Shown piece after piece: positions 10,205 to 19,965 of a stretch of 64,000 bases of DNA. The translations under genes and the position numbers were made by a program. The notes beneath the pieces are model-generated. The model did no database searches, had not been told where the DNA came from, and saw only the letters and a list, made by a program, of their open reading frames with translations. Each line of letters begins with the position of its first letter. Position 1 is the first letter of the stretch. The DNA is from Dechloromonas sp. ZY10 (GTDB taxonomy: Bacteria; Pseudomonadota; Gammaproteobacteria; Burkholderiales; Rhodocyclaceae): assembly GCF_041378895.1 (NCBI RefSeq), contig NZ_CP144212.1, forward strand, positions 2,279,501-2,343,500. Reading direction: 5' to 3'.

Positions 10205-11116
10205 ATGAGAACCTTCGACCCCGTCCAACTGGGAAGCATCGAGTTGTTTTGCAAGGCCGCAGAACTGGGCAGCTTTACCGCTGCCGCTGAAGTGCTGGGG
10301 CTGACACCCGCTTCAGTCAGCCGCTCGATCAGCCGCCTGGAGTCGAGATTGGGGGTACGGCTTTTCGCTCGCACGACCCGGCACATACGGCTGACCAGCG
10401 AAGGCGAGCTGTATCAACAGCAATGCCAGCAAGCCCTGGAGCAGATCGCCGAAGCGGAGCGGATGATTACCGGAACCCAGAAAGTCCCTAGTGGCGTGCT
10501 GCGCCTGAGCGTGGGCACGCCTTATGCCCATTACCGGTTATTGCCCTTGCTGCCCAAATTTCAGGCCGCTTACCCGCAGGTTGAAGTCGAGTTGAGCATT
10601 TCCAATCGCGTGGTGGACTTCGTCGATGAAGGGTTTGACCTGGCCATCCGGCTGGGCATCCCGCAGGATTCCAGACTGATCGCCCATACGCTGGAGGATG
10701 CCTCTCTGGGCGTTTTTGCAGCGCCCTCGTATCTGGCGGCCCGCGGCACCCCCAAGACCTTGGCCGATCTGGATGGCCATGACTGCATCCAATTCGTGCT
10801 GCCGAGTACCGGACGCGCCATGCCTTGGATTTTCAAGGATGCTGCCGGCAAGGACATCGATTTCAATTTCCGCAGCCACAAGCGGGTGCATGATGACGTG
10901 CTAGGGTGCGTCAATTGGGCGATTGCGGGTGGCGGGTTGTTCCAGATTTATCATTTCATTGCCCAGGCGGCAGTCAAACGTGGCGAACTCGTGGAAGTTC
11001 TACAAGGCGCTGGCGGGCGCACGCGCAGGTTCTCCATTCTTTATCCGCAAAACCGGCACCTTTCTGCCCGTGTACGTGCCTTTGTGGATTTCATGGCGCG
11101 AGCAGTGCGCCGATGA
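10205..11116 (+). CDS. LysR family transcriptional regulator
   Basis: A 303-residue LysR regulator. The N-terminal winged helix is clear (ELGSFTAAAEVLGLTPASVSRSISRLESRLGVRLFARTTR), followed by a periplasmic-binding-like effector domain starting near residue 90. It is divergent from the six-gene reductase cluster with 142 bases between the starts, the standard arrangement for a LysR gene and its target. The effector may be an electrophile; the CrgA/YafC-type subgroup is suggested by the N-terminal sequence but is not specific. Confidence 0.93.
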   Translation: MRTFDPVQLGSIELFCKAAELGSFTAAAEVLGLTPASVSRSISRLESRLGVRLFARTTRHIRLTSEGELYQQQCQQALEQIAEAERMITGTQKVPSGVLRLSVGTPYAHYRLLPLLPKFQAAYPQVEVELSISNRVVDFVDEGFDLAIRLGIPQDSRLIAHTLEDASLGVFAAPSYLAARGTPKTLADLDGHDCIQFVLPSTGRAMPWIFKDAAGKDIDFNFRSHKRVHDDVLGCVNWAIAGGGLFQIYHFIAQAAVKRGELVEVLQGAGGRTRRFSILYPQNRHLSARVRAFVDFMARAVRR

Positions 11117-11217
11117 CTCATTAGTGACCACGGTTCACCTGAGATGGGAGGTTAGCCTGGAATCACCCATCGACAACATGCAGGAAACATGCACCCTCCC
11201 CTTTTGAAACGAGGCTG

Positions 11218-12084
11218 TCAGCCCCCCAGCGACTCCCGCAAAAACCCCACCGCAATCCCCGCCGCCTCGGCCGCATCGCCATAGTCGTCGTGGCTACCCG
11301 GAATACAGGCCAGTTCAACCTTCGCCTCGCCACGGGCAGCGTGGATTTCTTCGGCTTCGGCGTAGGGAACCAGGTCGTCGCGGTCGCCGTGCAGGAGCAG
11401 GACCGGGCAATGGGCGCGGGCGATGGTGTTGACCGGGGCGATGGCGTCGAAGCGCCAGCCGATGGTGCGCTGGACGTAGGCCAGGATCAGCGCGCCGAAG
11501 GGGCGGTAGGGAATGCGCTTGGCGGCCAGCCAGCGGCGCATCATCCGCGCCGGGTGGGCGAAGGCGGCGATGCTGACCACCGCCCGCAGGCCGGGCCGGC
11601 GGCTGGCGACGAGCAGGGCCGCGCCGGCGCCGACCGAGTGGCCGAGCACGCCCAGGCGGTCGCGGTCGGCTTCCGGCTGCTCTGCCAGCCAGGCCAGTGC
11701 GGCTTCGATGTCTTCGGCAAAGCGCGGCAGCGAGGCGAAGCGGTCGCCGTCGCTCAAGCCGTGGCAGCGGGCGTCGACCAGCAAGAGCGCGAAGCCGGCG
11801 GCGTTGAGCGGCGCGGCCACCGGCAGCATCAATTCGGCGTTGCCGCCCCAGCCGTGCATCACCACCAGCGCCGGGGCGGCGGCTGTTGCTGCCGGCAGCA
11901 GCCAGCCGCGCAGGGTCTTGCCGTTGGCGCCGGCAAAGGCGACGGCGCAGCCGCTGCTGCCCGGCGGCGCTTCGGGCCGGGCGATGCGCTCGGGCGCCAG
12001 ACCCCGGCGCACCGCCAGGGCAAAACCGGCATAGGCCAGCGGCAAGGCCGCCAGGCCACCGGCCACGGCAAGCAGCCCGCTCAT
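11218..12084 (-). CDS. Alpha/beta hydrolase
   Basis: A 288-residue serine hydrolase with an N-terminal hydrophobic segment that may act as a membrane anchor. VVMHGWGGNAELM is the oxyanion-hole region and GVLGHSVGAGAALL the nucleophile elbow. Asp in LLHGDRDDLVPY and His in PGSHDDYG complete the triad. The ATG at 12084 overlaps the stop of the transporter gene (ATGA), so translation is coupled. The open frame continues upstream to 13005, but that part is the off-frame shadow of the transporter gene. Substrate unknown. Confidence 0.85.
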   Translation of the reverse strand: MSGLLAVAGGLAALPLAYAGFALAVRRGLAPERIARPEAPPGSSGCAVAFAGANGKTLRGWLLPAATAAAPALVVMHGWGGNAELMLPVAAPLNAAGFALLLVDARCHGLSDGDRFASLPRFAEDIEAALAWLAEQPEADRDRLGVLGHSVGAGAALLVASRRPGLRAVVSIAAFAHPARMMRRWLAAKRIPYRPFGALILAYVQRTIGWRFDAIAPVNTIARAHCPVLLLHGDRDDLVPYAEAEEIHAARGEAKVELACIPGSHDDYGDAAEAAGIAVGFLRESLGG

Positions 12085-13121
12085 GGATGCGGCTGGAAGA
12101 TGCGGCCGCTGAGCAGACCGCGCGCGGTGTGCCAGGCGGTCAGGCTCCAGAAGAAAAGCAGCAGGCCCCAGGCGGCAAGGGTGACGACCAGTACGCTGTG
12201 CCAGGCCAGTTGTTGCTGCAACAGCAGGCCGGCATTGACGAAGGCGCCAAGCGGAAAGGTGAAGCCCCACCACGACAGCGCGAACGGCAGTTGCCCGGCG
12301 CGGCGGGCGGCCAGCGTCATCAGCGATGCCATTGCCAGCCACCAGACACCGAAGCCCCAGCACAGCAGCAGCGCCAGCGTGCCGAGTTCGCGCAGGCCGG
12401 GCAGCGGCAGTTGCGCCAGCAAGGCGTTGAGGCTGACCGGGATGACCCCGAGCGGCGCCAGGTGAATCCACACCGTCGGCGTCAGGATGCCCTGCGCCGG
12501 CTTGTGCAGATATTTGCGGAACAGGGTCAGCCCGAGCAGGCCGAGATACATCAGGCTGCCAGCACCCAAGCCGACGCCGTTGATCAGCCAGGCCCAGTCG
12601 CGCGCGGTTTCGCCCATCGCCGGCAGCAGCGGTGCGCCGGCGAGCGGGATCACCACCAGCCCGACCGCCGGAATGAAATTGGCCGGGGTAACGTGGTCGA
12701 CCGTGACTTGCTCGCCACGGAACATCTGGTACGGCACCGCCAGGCTGAAACCGAGGTGCAGCAGCGCCCCCAGCCACCACAGGCCGAGCGCGATCTCGAT
12801 GCAGGGCGTAAACACTCGCCATTGCGCCGCCAGGATCAGCAGCGCAATCGAAAAGGTCGGGTAGAAATTGCCTTGCACCGGGTGCTGCAAGGTCTGCATC
12901 GCCTCGGGACGAAAGCGCAGCCAGCGCCACAGCCAGGGGATGGCAAAGAGCAGGAACAGCAGGTTGTTGGCCCAGTGCAGGGCCAGCGCCGGGCCGGCCA
13001 GCCACGGCCAGAATTGCGCCAGCCCGTGGGTGGTCAGCGCCAGCACGCCGCTGCCCATCACGGCGGCAAACCAGCCGGGCGCCAGGGTGCGCGACAGGGT
13101 GGAAAAATCGGGGTGAGCCAT
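12081..13121 (-). CDS. SLAC1/TehA family transporter
   Basis: A 346-residue membrane protein with about ten hydrophobic segments in the order expected for the TDT/SLAC1 family (FAAVMGSGVLALTTHGLAQF at the start). Members carry anions, dicarboxylates or sulfite; TehA affects tellurite resistance. The cargo cannot be read here. The gene precedes and overlaps the hydrolase gene by 4 bases. A short AT-rich inverted repeat lies just upstream. Confidence 0.85.
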   Translation of the reverse strand: MAHPDFSTLSRTLAPGWFAAVMGSGVLALTTHGLAQFWPWLAGPALALHWANNLLFLLFAIPWLWRWLRFRPEAMQTLQHPVQGNFYPTFSIALLILAAQWRVFTPCIEIALGLWWLGALLHLGFSLAVPYQMFRGEQVTVDHVTPANFIPAVGLVVIPLAGAPLLPAMGETARDWAWLINGVGLGAGSLMYLGLLGLTLFRKYLHKPAQGILTPTVWIHLAPLGVIPVSLNALLAQLPLPGLRELGTLALLLCWGFGVWWLAMASLMTLAARRAGQLPFALSWWGFTFPLGAFVNAGLLLQQQLAWHSVLVVTLAAWGLLLFFWSLTAWHTARGLLSGRIFQPHP

Positions 13122-13141
13122 GCGCCTTGCCTCAAAACAGA

Positions 13142-13157
13142 ATTAGACAATTCTAAT
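13142..13157. promoter_or_regulatory. AT-rich inverted repeat upstream of the SLAC1 gene
   Basis: ATTAGA-N4-TCTAAT, 20 bases upstream of the transporter start, in a GC-rich background. The location suits a promoter or operator. No regulator is identified. Confidence 0.35.
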
Positions 13158-13266
13158 ATAAAGCCTGAGCCAACGCAGCCTGCGGGCGACTCGCCCCCGA
13201 CTTTGCCGGCAGCACGGCAGCGATGGACGATGGAAAGCGCCCCGCCGCATCGCCGGCTTGCCGCCG

Positions 13267-14304
13267 CTACAAGCCGCGAAACTGCGCCCGCCAGGCGCTG
13301 GGCGCGATCCCGAAACGGCGGCTGAAGTGCAGGCGGAACGAGGCCGGCGAGCCGAAGCCGCAACGTTCGGCAATCTGCTCAACCGACAGCGTGCTGTCTT
13401 CCAGCCAGTGCTGCGCTTGTGCCAGCCGTTCGCTGAGCAGCCAGTCGCCGACACTGCCGCCGGTGAGTTGGCGAAAATGCCGGCTCAGGCTGCGCCGGCT
13501 GGTTGCCAGCCGGGCGGCCAGGCTATCCAGACTGTGCGGCTGGTCGAGGTGCGCCCGCACCCAGTCGAGCAAGGCTGCCAGCCGCGTATCGCGCGGCGTC
13601 GCCGGCAGCGGCTGCTCGACGAACTGCGCCTGCCCGCCCTGGCGGTGCGGCGCCATCACCAGCCGGCGGGCGACGCGGTTGGCGACGGCCACGCCGTAGC
13701 GCTGGCGCAGCAGGTGCAGGCAGCAATCAAGGCCGGCGGTAGTCCCGGCCGAGGTCAGCACCGGGCCGTCTTCGATATAGAGCACGTCGGGATCGACCCG
13801 GCAGCCGGGGTAACGCGCCGCAAGATCGGCGGTCCAGCCCCAGTGGGTGGTCACCCGGCGGCCTGTGAGCAGCCCGGCTGCCGCCAGCACATAGGTGCCG
13901 AGGCAGAGCCCGACCAGTTGCGCACCGCGCGCGGCGGCCGCGCGCAAAGCGGCAAGGAGTTCGGCCGGCGGGGTTTCGGCGGCGTCGCGCCAGCTCGGCA
14001 CGATCACGATGGTGGCCGCCTCAAGTGCGGCCAGCGAGTGTTCCGGCTGCAGCGAGAAACCGGCGCTGGTACGTAACGGGCCGGGCTCGGCGGCACACAC
14101 CCGGAGGTCGAAACGCGGCGTTTCGGGGTGGCGGTCGCCGAACACGACGCAAGGCACCGAGAGGTGAAAGGGGCTGATCCGGTCGAAGGCGACGACAGCA
14201 ACGATGGGCGCCGGCGCAGCATCCGCAGGCGGCGCGGAGGCATGGGAAGAACGGGAGCGCGGAACGGAGGCGACAGGAGCGCCGGACGGGTCGGTGGCAG
14301 GCAT
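13267..14304 (-). CDS. GlxA family transcriptional regulator (DJ-1/PfpI + AraC)
   Basis: A 345-residue two-domain regulator. Residues ~35-200 form a DJ-1/PfpI-like sensor domain (VGLCLGTYVLAAAGLL elbow). The C-terminal ~100 residues are an AraC double helix-turn-helix (LDSLAARLATSRRSLSRHFRQ and VEQIAERCGFGSPASFRLHFSRRFG). The first ~30 residues are Ala/Pro/Ser-rich and poorly conserved, so the start is uncertain; 14304 is the nearest ATG giving the full sensor domain. It is divergent from the cysteine hydrolase gene, its likely target. Confidence 0.9.
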   Translation of the reverse strand: MPATDPSGAPVASVPRSRSSHASAPPADAAPAPIVAVVAFDRISPFHLSVPCVVFGDRHPETPRFDLRVCAAEPGPLRTSAGFSLQPEHSLAALEAATIVIVPSWRDAAETPPAELLAALRAAAARGAQLVGLCLGTYVLAAAGLLTGRRVTTHWGWTADLAARYPGCRVDPDVLYIEDGPVLTSAGTTAGLDCCLHLLRQRYGVAVANRVARRLVMAPHRQGGQAQFVEQPLPATPRDTRLAALLDWVRAHLDQPHSLDSLAARLATSRRSLSRHFRQLTGGSVGDWLLSERLAQAQHWLEDSTLSVEQIAERCGFGSPASFRLHFSRRFGIAPSAWRAQFRGL

Positions 14305-14453
14305 GAGCGAGGCAGCCAAATCAGGAGAAAAAAAAAGTCGATGGCCCGATCTTAATGAAATTTGACCATCGGGCCACTCGTGGGCGCAGGCCCCTGCCCG
14401 CACAATGCCCTCGCACCCAAGCTGCAACTACCCCATTTTTTCAGGAGTTCCCC

Positions 14454-15086
14454 ATGTCTACCGCCCCCCGCCGTGCCCTGCTGGTCGTCGATGTCCAGAA
14501 CGAATACTTCAGCGGCAATCTGCGCATCGAGTACCCCGATCCGCAACAATCGCTGGCCCATATCGGCCAGGCGATGGATGCCGCGACTGCCGCCGGCATC
14601 CCGGTGATCGTCGTCCGCCATCTGGCGCCGGCCGGCGCGCCGATCTTTGCGCCGGGCAGCGTCGGCGCCGAACTGCACCCGGAAATCGCCCGCCGCCCCT
14701 GCGACCTGCTGTTCGACAAGCACCTCGCCAGCTGCTTCGCCGGGACCGAGCTCGCCGACTGGCTGCAGCAGCGCGGCATCGACACCCTCAGCGTGGTCGG
14801 CTACATGACCCACAACTGCGACGACGCCACCGTCCGCCACGCCGCGCACCACGGCTGGAAGGTCGAACTGCTGCACGATGCCGCCGGTTCGCTGCCCTAC
14901 CGCAACGCGCAGGGCAGCGCCAGCGCCGAGGAAATCCACCGGGTTTTCTGCGTCGTAATGCACACCGGCTTCGCCGCCGTCTGCTCGACCGCCGATTGGC
15001 TGGCGGCCGTCGCCAACGGCCAAGCCCTGGCTGCCGACAGCGTCTGGCAGTCGCACCAGCGGGCACTGGCCGGGAATGCTGCCTGA
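14454..15086 (+). CDS. Cysteine hydrolase (isochorismatase family)
   Basis: A 210-residue isochorismatase-like hydrolase: ALLVVDVQNEYFSG gives the catalytic Asp, DLLFDKHLASCFAG the Lys, and VVGYMTHNCDDATVRHA the cysteine nucleophile. Members hydrolyse amides or related C-N bonds (nicotinamide, N-carbamoylsarcosine, ureides). The start at 14454 follows AGGAGTTCCCC. It is transcribed away from the GlxA-type regulator across about 150 bases, suggesting regulation by it. Substrate unknown. Confidence 0.88.
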   Translation: MSTAPRRALLVVDVQNEYFSGNLRIEYPDPQQSLAHIGQAMDAATAAGIPVIVVRHLAPAGAPIFAPGSVGAELHPEIARRPCDLLFDKHLASCFAGTELADWLQQRGIDTLSVVGYMTHNCDDATVRHAAHHGWKVELLHDAAGSLPYRNAQGSASAEEIHRVFCVVMHTGFAAVCSTADWLAAVANGQALAADSVWQSHQRALAGNAA

Positions 15087-15441
15087 GCAGGGCCTGAACG
15101 CGGCCTGAGCCTGGCTGAACAGCCTCGCCCAGGTCCGATTCGCTGAAAACAAGCCAAGGCCGCTCCATGCTTGCGGCCCGACCTCACCCCGACCTCACCC
15201 CGGCCAGAGCCAGGCCTTGCGGCCAAACCCTGGCGGATGGCCTGCCCGGCCCGACGCAATCACATCCACCACGGTCGACTGGCAAAAAAGCCTTTTTTCC
15301 CGGTCGACCGTAGCAAGGGCTGCCTGCGTATCGCCAGAGGCAAAGGCAGGTTCTCATGGGGCGGCTCGACAAGCCTGCGGGCAGCGCCGACAATGCGCCA
15401 CTTATCGTCGCTTGCCAGCCCATCCCCCCTTTTCCAGCCCG
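15087..15441. other. Intergenic region with paired palindromic elements
   Basis: A 355-bp stretch between the cysteine hydrolase and the FPD-repeat gene. It holds a tandem CGACCTCACCC duplication near 15180-15200 and the paired palindromic elements at 15271-15311. An open frame in register with the downstream gene crosses it but has no signal or family similarity. No other gene is seen. Confidence 0.55.
15271..15311. repeat. Paired copies of the palindromic element
   Basis: A truncated copy ACGGTCGAC (15271-15279) and a near-perfect copy CCGGTCGACCGT (15300-15311) flank a spacer GGCAAAAAAGCCTTTTTTCC. On the minus strand the larger copy is followed by GAAAAAAGGCTTTTTT, matching the A-run/T-run tail of other copies. 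A similar pair occurs at 29400-29441. Confidence 0.7.
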
Positions 15442-15774
15442 ATGCCGATGCGCCTCTCCCGCCTGCCCCTCCTGCTTGCCGGCCTGCTGGCCGCCCACGG
15501 CGCTGCTGCCCGCGATGCCATCGACCCGACAAGCTGTACGCTACGCGGTCACAAGCTTTACGGCAAAATCCAGGTGGTCAATGCCTTTCCCGACCTCAAG
15601 GTGCGGGTAGTCACCGCCTTCCCGCAACTCAAGGTCAAAAAGGTCGATGCCTTTCCTGACCGCTGCGGCGAATGGCGCTATGTCGACTCTTTCCCCGACA
15701 CCAAGATCCAGTTCGTTGACGCCTTTCCCGATCTCGAAATCGAATTCGTGACCGCCTTCCCCGGCATCAAGTAG
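15442..15774 (+). CDS. Small exported protein with AFPD repeats
   Basis: A 110-residue protein with a signal peptide (LSRLPLLLAGLLAAHGAAA). The mature part is six repeats of about 11 residues built on V-(D/T/N)-(A/S)-F-P-(D/Q)-x-K-(V/I), for example VVNAFPDLKV, VVTAFPQLKV, FVDAFPDLEI. The third repeat is extended by two residues and contains a Cys (DRCGEW) that could pair with the Cys in SCTLRGH near the mature N-terminus. The alternation of hydrophobic and polar positions suggests a small beta-solenoid or sheet. Starts at 15442 or 15448 are both possible. I do not recognise a named family or function. Confidence 0.72.
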   Translation: MPMRLSRLPLLLAGLLAAHGAAARDAIDPTSCTLRGHKLYGKIQVVNAFPDLKVRVVTAFPQLKVKKVDAFPDRCGEWRYVDSFPDTKIQFVDAFPDLEIEFVTAFPGIK

Positions 15775-15837
15775 AACCGCCACAGCGCAACCCGGCGCTT
15801 CATGGCGGGCGGCCTGAACCGCCCCGGCCTCGGCAGT

Positions 15838-17445
15838 TCACACCCGGAAGTGGTGGACTGCCTCGCTCAGTTCACGCGCCAGTGCCTGCAGGCGGCGAGT
15901 GGCATCGGCACTGCCAGCGACGGCGGCAGCGTTGGCCTCGCTCAGGCGGGCAATGTGTTCCACCCGCCCGACCACGTTTTCGCTCTGCGAGCGCTGCCGG
16001 CCAAGCGCGTCGCCAATCTCGCCGACTGCCCGCAGAACCTGCTCCGATTTTTCCTGCAGGGCGGCAATCGTCGCCCCGGCCTGCGCCACCTCGGACGACT
16101 CGGCACCGACCAGGGCCACCCCCTGCTCCATCCGCTCCACCCCTTGCTGGATGCCCTTGCGCACGATGTCGACCGTGCTGCTGATCTCGACCGTGGATAG
16201 CCCGGTCCGCTCGGCCAGCTTGCGCACCTCGTCGGCGACCACGGCAAAGCCGCGCCCCTGTTCGCCGGCCCGGGCGGCTTCGATGGCGGCATTGAGGGCG
16301 AGCAGATTGGTCTGGTCGGCAATCTCCTTGATCACCCCGACAATCGCTGAAATCTTCTCCGACTCCTGTTCCAGTTGCGCGATCACCGCCGCCGACTCGG
16401 TCACCGAACCAGCCACCCGCTGCATCCCATTGACTACTTCGCCGACCACACGGCTGCCGCTGCGCGACAGTTCGCCGGATTCGCCGGCTGCCTCGCGTGC
16501 CGCAGCGGCATGACCGCAGACGGCGCCCATCCCGCCACTCATCGCTTCAACCGCCGTCGCCACCTGCGCCAGGGCCTCGCTCTGTTCACGCGAATGGCCG
16601 GCAACTTCGCTGCTGCTACCGGCCAATTGCTCGGTAGCAGCAAGCAAGGCATCGGCGTTGTCGCGAATCTGGCGCACCATGGTCGCCAGTTGCGCCTGCA
16701 TCCCCGCCATCGCAGCCATCACGCTCCCCGGCTGAGCCCGGCTGATTGCGCAACCGAGATCGCCCGCCGCCACCTGCCCGGCCACCCGGCATACTTCACT
16801 CGGATCGCCGCCCAATTGCCGCTGCAAGGTTGAAACAATCCGCCACAGCAACACCAGCGATACCGCCAGGCTTAACAGCAGCATCCCCTCCAGCCACAGT
16901 TCGGCTCGCTCAATCGCTGCCACGCTCTGCTGCCGGCCGCTTTCGAGCTCACCGCGCATCAGCTTGATCCGTTCCAGCAAGCTGCCGCGCACCTTGCGCC
17001 ACAGCGGCGTTTCCTGTCCGTTGATCGCCGCTACCGCCGCTGCCTGATCACCGGCAACGGCCTGTTCGACAATCCGGGCCATCAGCTTCTGGCGCTCGGC
17101 CATCTGCCCGCCAAGCTCGTCAAGCAGCCGCAACCAATCGCCCTGACCGGCAGCCAGGCTCCGCGCCTGCTGCAGATGCAGGGAAAACTCCTCCTGCGCC
17201 TTGGCCAGATTGCCGTGCCCGGTCTTGTTGGCCGGATCGAGCACGATGTTGCGCAGCGCCTGCCCGCTCTGCAGACCCTGCGCATACATGCCGACCAGAG
17301 CCCGCTCCAGCTCGACATCGTGACCGAGATGCCGTTCAAAACTGTGGCGCGCGGAGTACAGACCATACAAGCCAAAGCCGCTGCCCGCGAGAAAGATCGC
17401 AAAGACGATGCCGAGCATCAGCACAATCCGCATTTTCAGGCTCAT
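15838..17445 (-). CDS. Methyl-accepting chemotaxis protein
   Basis: A 535-residue transmembrane chemoreceptor. The first membrane segment spans ~8-30, a helical periplasmic domain of the four-helix-bundle type runs to ~185, the second membrane segment is [20 protein letters not shown], then a HAMP-like region and the signalling domain. The CheA/CheW-binding hairpin tip is [43 protein letters not shown]. It is divergent from the PhnD-type hybrid kinase with ~210 bases between starts. The ligand is unknown. Confidence 0.93.
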   Translation of the reverse strand: MSLKMRIVLMLGIVFAIFLAGSGFGLYGLYSARHSFERHLGHDVELERALVGMYAQGLQSGQALRNIVLDPANKTGHGNLAKAQEEFSLHLQQARSLAAGQGDWLRLLDELGGQMAERQKLMARIVEQAVAGDQAAAVAAINGQETPLWRKVRGSLLERIKLMRGELESGRQQSVAAIERAELWLEGMLLLSLAVSLVLLWRIVSTLQRQLGGDPSEVCRVAGQVAAGDLGCAISRAQPGSVMAAMAGMQAQLATMVRQIRDNADALLAATEQLAGSSSEVAGHSREQSEALAQVATAVEAMSGGMGAVCGHAAAAREAAGESGELSRSGSRVVGEVVNGMQRVAGSVTESAAVIAQLEQESEKISAIVGVIKEIADQTNLLALNAAIEAARAGEQGRGFAVVADEVRKLAERTGLSTVEISSTVDIVRKGIQQGVERMEQGVALVGAESSEVAQAGATIAALQEKSEQVLRAVGEIGDALGRQRSQSENVVGRVEHIARLSEANAAAVAGSADATRRLQALARELSEAVHHFRV

Positions 17446-17658
17446 GCCCCCTCCTCATTCCACATAAGAAAATAATTTTCATCTAATGGAACAATAACAA
17501 CAAAACCACTTCCGGTTAAGGGTTTTATCGGCGATCTGGCCCCCTGTCGTCTTGCCACAAATACCGCTGGCAGGCCAGGCGAGGCGCACGCCCGGGGGCT
17601 TTCACGGTACACTGGCCGGATCGGCAAAAAACAATATTCCAATTCACTGCTCCGCCGC

Positions 17659-19869
17659 ATGCCCAACGCCCCGCTTCGCCTTCTTCGCCAGTTCATGCTC
17701 GGCCTGCTGTTATTCGCCGCCGGTTCGGCAATGGCCAGTGAAAAACTGGTTCTTGGCATCTTTGCCTATCGCCCGCCGGAAGTCCTGCAGCCGCGCTATC
17801 AACCTCTGATCGATTATCTGGCCCGGCAGCTCGACGGCGTCGAAATCGAATTGCGTGTCCTGTCGCAGGAGGCGATGGAAGCGGCACTCGCCGGCAACGA
17901 ACTCGATCTGGTATTTACCAATCCCAGTCACTACATCGTCATTCGCACCCGCTTTCACCTGACCGGCGCGCTGGCCACGCTGATCAGTCTCGAAAGCGGC
18001 CAGGCCACCACCCGCCTGGGTGGGGTGATGATTACCCGCAACCACCCGCAAGCACCAACCGATCTGGCGGCGCTGACCCAGGCCCGGGTTGCGGTACCCG
18101 GACGCAAATACCTTGGCGGCTATCAGGCGCAGGTTTACGAACTGATGGCGGCCGGCTTCAAGCCGCCTCAGGAGTTTGAAATCATCGGCAGTCACGACGG
18201 CGTCGTGCAAGCAGTGCTGGCAGGCCGCGCCGAAGCCGGTTTCATCCGCAGCGGCGTGATCGAGGAAATGGAACGCGAAGGCAAGCTCGACCCCAGCCAG
18301 TTGCGCATCCTCAACGCTCGCCATTTCTCCGGCTTTCCATACCGGGTCTCCACCCGCCTTTACCCGGAATGGGCATTTGCCGCACTGCCGCATGTCGATA
18401 GCTGGCATGTCCGCAAGATCGCTTCCAGCCTGATGCTGCTGGAGGCCAGCCACCCGGCGGCGCGGGCGGCCGGGATCGCCGGCTTTGCGCCACCGGCGGA
18501 CTACCTGCCGGTTGAAAATCTGATGCGTACCCTGCGCACCCCACCTTTCGACCAGAGTGCCGAGATCACCTGGCTGGACGTGTGGAACCAGTACCGAGCC
18601 ACCGTGCTGGTTGCCCTCGCCTCGCTATTGGCCATTCTCGCCCTGCTTGCCCAGTTGTTCCGCCGCAATCGGGCGCTGCAGGAAGCCCGGCTGGCGGCGG
18701 AAACGGCGAACCGGACCAAGAGCGAATTCCTGGCGACCATGTCGCACGAAATCCGTACCCCGATGAACGGCGTGCTCGGCATGGCGCAATTGCTGCTCGA
18801 CGACCACGTCTCGCCGGCCGAGCGCCGCGACTACGCGCTGACCATTCTCAACTCCGGCCAGATCCTGCTCTCCTTGCTCAACGACATCCTCGACCTGTCG
18901 AAAGTCGAAGCCGGGAAAATCGAACTGGAAAATCTTGATTTCAATCTTGCCCAGCTATTGCAGGATACGGCAGCGCTGTTTGCCGAGAGCGCCCGCCAGA
19001 AAGGCCTGGCGTTTACCGTCGACTGGCCGGAAAACGCTGGCGGGCTGTATCAGGGCGACCCGGTCCGGATTCGCCAGATGCTGTCAAACCTGATCAGCAA
19101 CGCGATCAAGTTCACCGCCAGCGGCGGCATCCGGATCGAGGCCCGCTGCCAAGAACAGGCCGGCGACAGTTGCCGGATCGAGTTTGCCGTAGTCGATAGC
19201 GGCCTCGGCGTGCCGGAGGAAAAGCGCCACCTGCTGTTCCGCCCCTTCACCCAGGTCGATAGTTCGACGACCCGCCGCTTTGGCGGTAGCGGCCTGGGCT
19301 TGTCCATCGTCCGGCGACTGGCCGAACTGATGGACGGCGAGGTCGGCATCGACCCGGTCATGCCCCAGGGTTCGCGCTTCTGGTTCAGCATCCGCCTGAC
19401 TCGCAGCGACCGCCCGCAGCCGGCAAGCACCCCGGCGCCACTGGCGACGACCGGCAGCCTGCGCCCGCAGCGGATTCAGGACATTCTGGTGGTCGAAGAC
19501 AACGCGACCAACCGCAAGGTCATCGAACTGATGCTGAAAAAACAGGGCCTGAGTTGCCGCTGCGTCGAAAACGGCCAGCTTGCCGTCGACGCCATCCGCG
19601 CCGGCCATCGTCCCGATCTGATCCTGATGGATTGCCAGATGCCGGTGCTGGATGGTTTTGCCGCCACCGAGCAGATTCGTGCCTACGAGCAGGATAACGG
19701 TCTCGGCCGGCTGCCGATCGTGGCCCTCACCGCCGGCGCCTTTGCCGAAGACCGCGAACGCTGCGAGGCCTGCGGCATGGATGCGTTTCTGGCCAAGCCG
19801 CTGAAGCTCGACGAACTCCTCGCCGTGCTCGCGGCCTGTGCCGCCCCGGCACAGCCTGCGGCAGCCTGA
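17659..19869 (+). CDS. Hybrid sensor histidine kinase with PhnD-like sensor domain
   Basis: A 736-residue protein. A signal/anchor segment is followed by a periplasmic PhnD/phosphonate-binding-like domain (~28-300: [30 protein letters not shown]). A membrane segment ([19 protein letters not shown]) precedes HisKA with the phosphorylated His at 363 ([14 protein letters not shown]), HATPase ([23 protein letters not shown]) and a C-terminal receiver with phospho-Asp 658 ([13 protein letters not shown]). No output domain is present, so signal must pass to a separate phosphotransfer or response regulator. The divergent chemoreceptor is the obvious functional neighbour. Confidence 0.93.
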   Translation: MPNAPLRLLRQFMLGLLLFAAGSAMASEKLVLGIFAYRPPEVLQPRYQPLIDYLARQLDGVEIELRVLSQEAMEAALAGNELDLVFTNPSHYIVIRTRFHLTGALATLISLESGQATTRLGGVMITRNHPQAPTDLAALTQARVAVPGRKYLGGYQAQVYELMAAGFKPPQEFEIIGSHDGVVQAVLAGRAEAGFIRSGVIEEMEREGKLDPSQLRILNARHFSGFPYRVSTRLYPEWAFAALPHVDSWHVRKIASSLMLLEASHPAARAAGIAGFAPPADYLPVENLMRTLRTPPFDQSAEITWLDVWNQYRATVLVALASLLAILALLAQLFRRNRALQEARLAAETANRTKSEFLATMSHEIRTPMNGVLGMAQLLLDDHVSPAERRDYALTILNSGQILLSLLNDILDLSKVEAGKIELENLDFNLAQLLQDTAALFAESARQKGLAFTVDWPENAGGLYQGDPVRIRQMLSNLISNAIKFTASGGIRIEARCQEQAGDSCRIEFAVVDSGLGVPEEKRHLLFRPFTQVDSSTTRRFGGSGLGLSIVRRLAELMDGEVGIDPVMPQGSRFWFSIRLTRSDRPQPASTPAPLATTGSLRPQRIQDILVVEDNATNRKVIELMLKKQGLSCRCVENGQLAVDAIRAGHRPDLILMDCQMPVLDGFAATEQIRAYEQDNGLGRLPIVALTAGAFAEDRERCEACGMDAFLAKPLKLDELLAVLAACAAPAQPAAA

Positions 19870-19965
19870 CGAGCTTGCCGGCTCGGCAAGCCGCGCGGGG
19901 ATGAGGCACAATAGCCGCAAACCCCTTGCGGCGCCGGGCGCCGCTCATCCGGCAAGGAGAAGAAC

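Noticed and set aside
11218..13005. A single 595-codon hydrolase fusion protein
   Set aside because: Only the last 288 codons are hydrolase; the first part is an off-frame reading of the SLAC1 transporter. The hydrolase has its own ATG overlapping the transporter stop.
15180..15205. Tandem CGACCTCACCC duplication
   Set aside because: Only two copies, with no spacers or further repeats, so not a CRISPR or satellite array. No CRISPR array is seen in the window.
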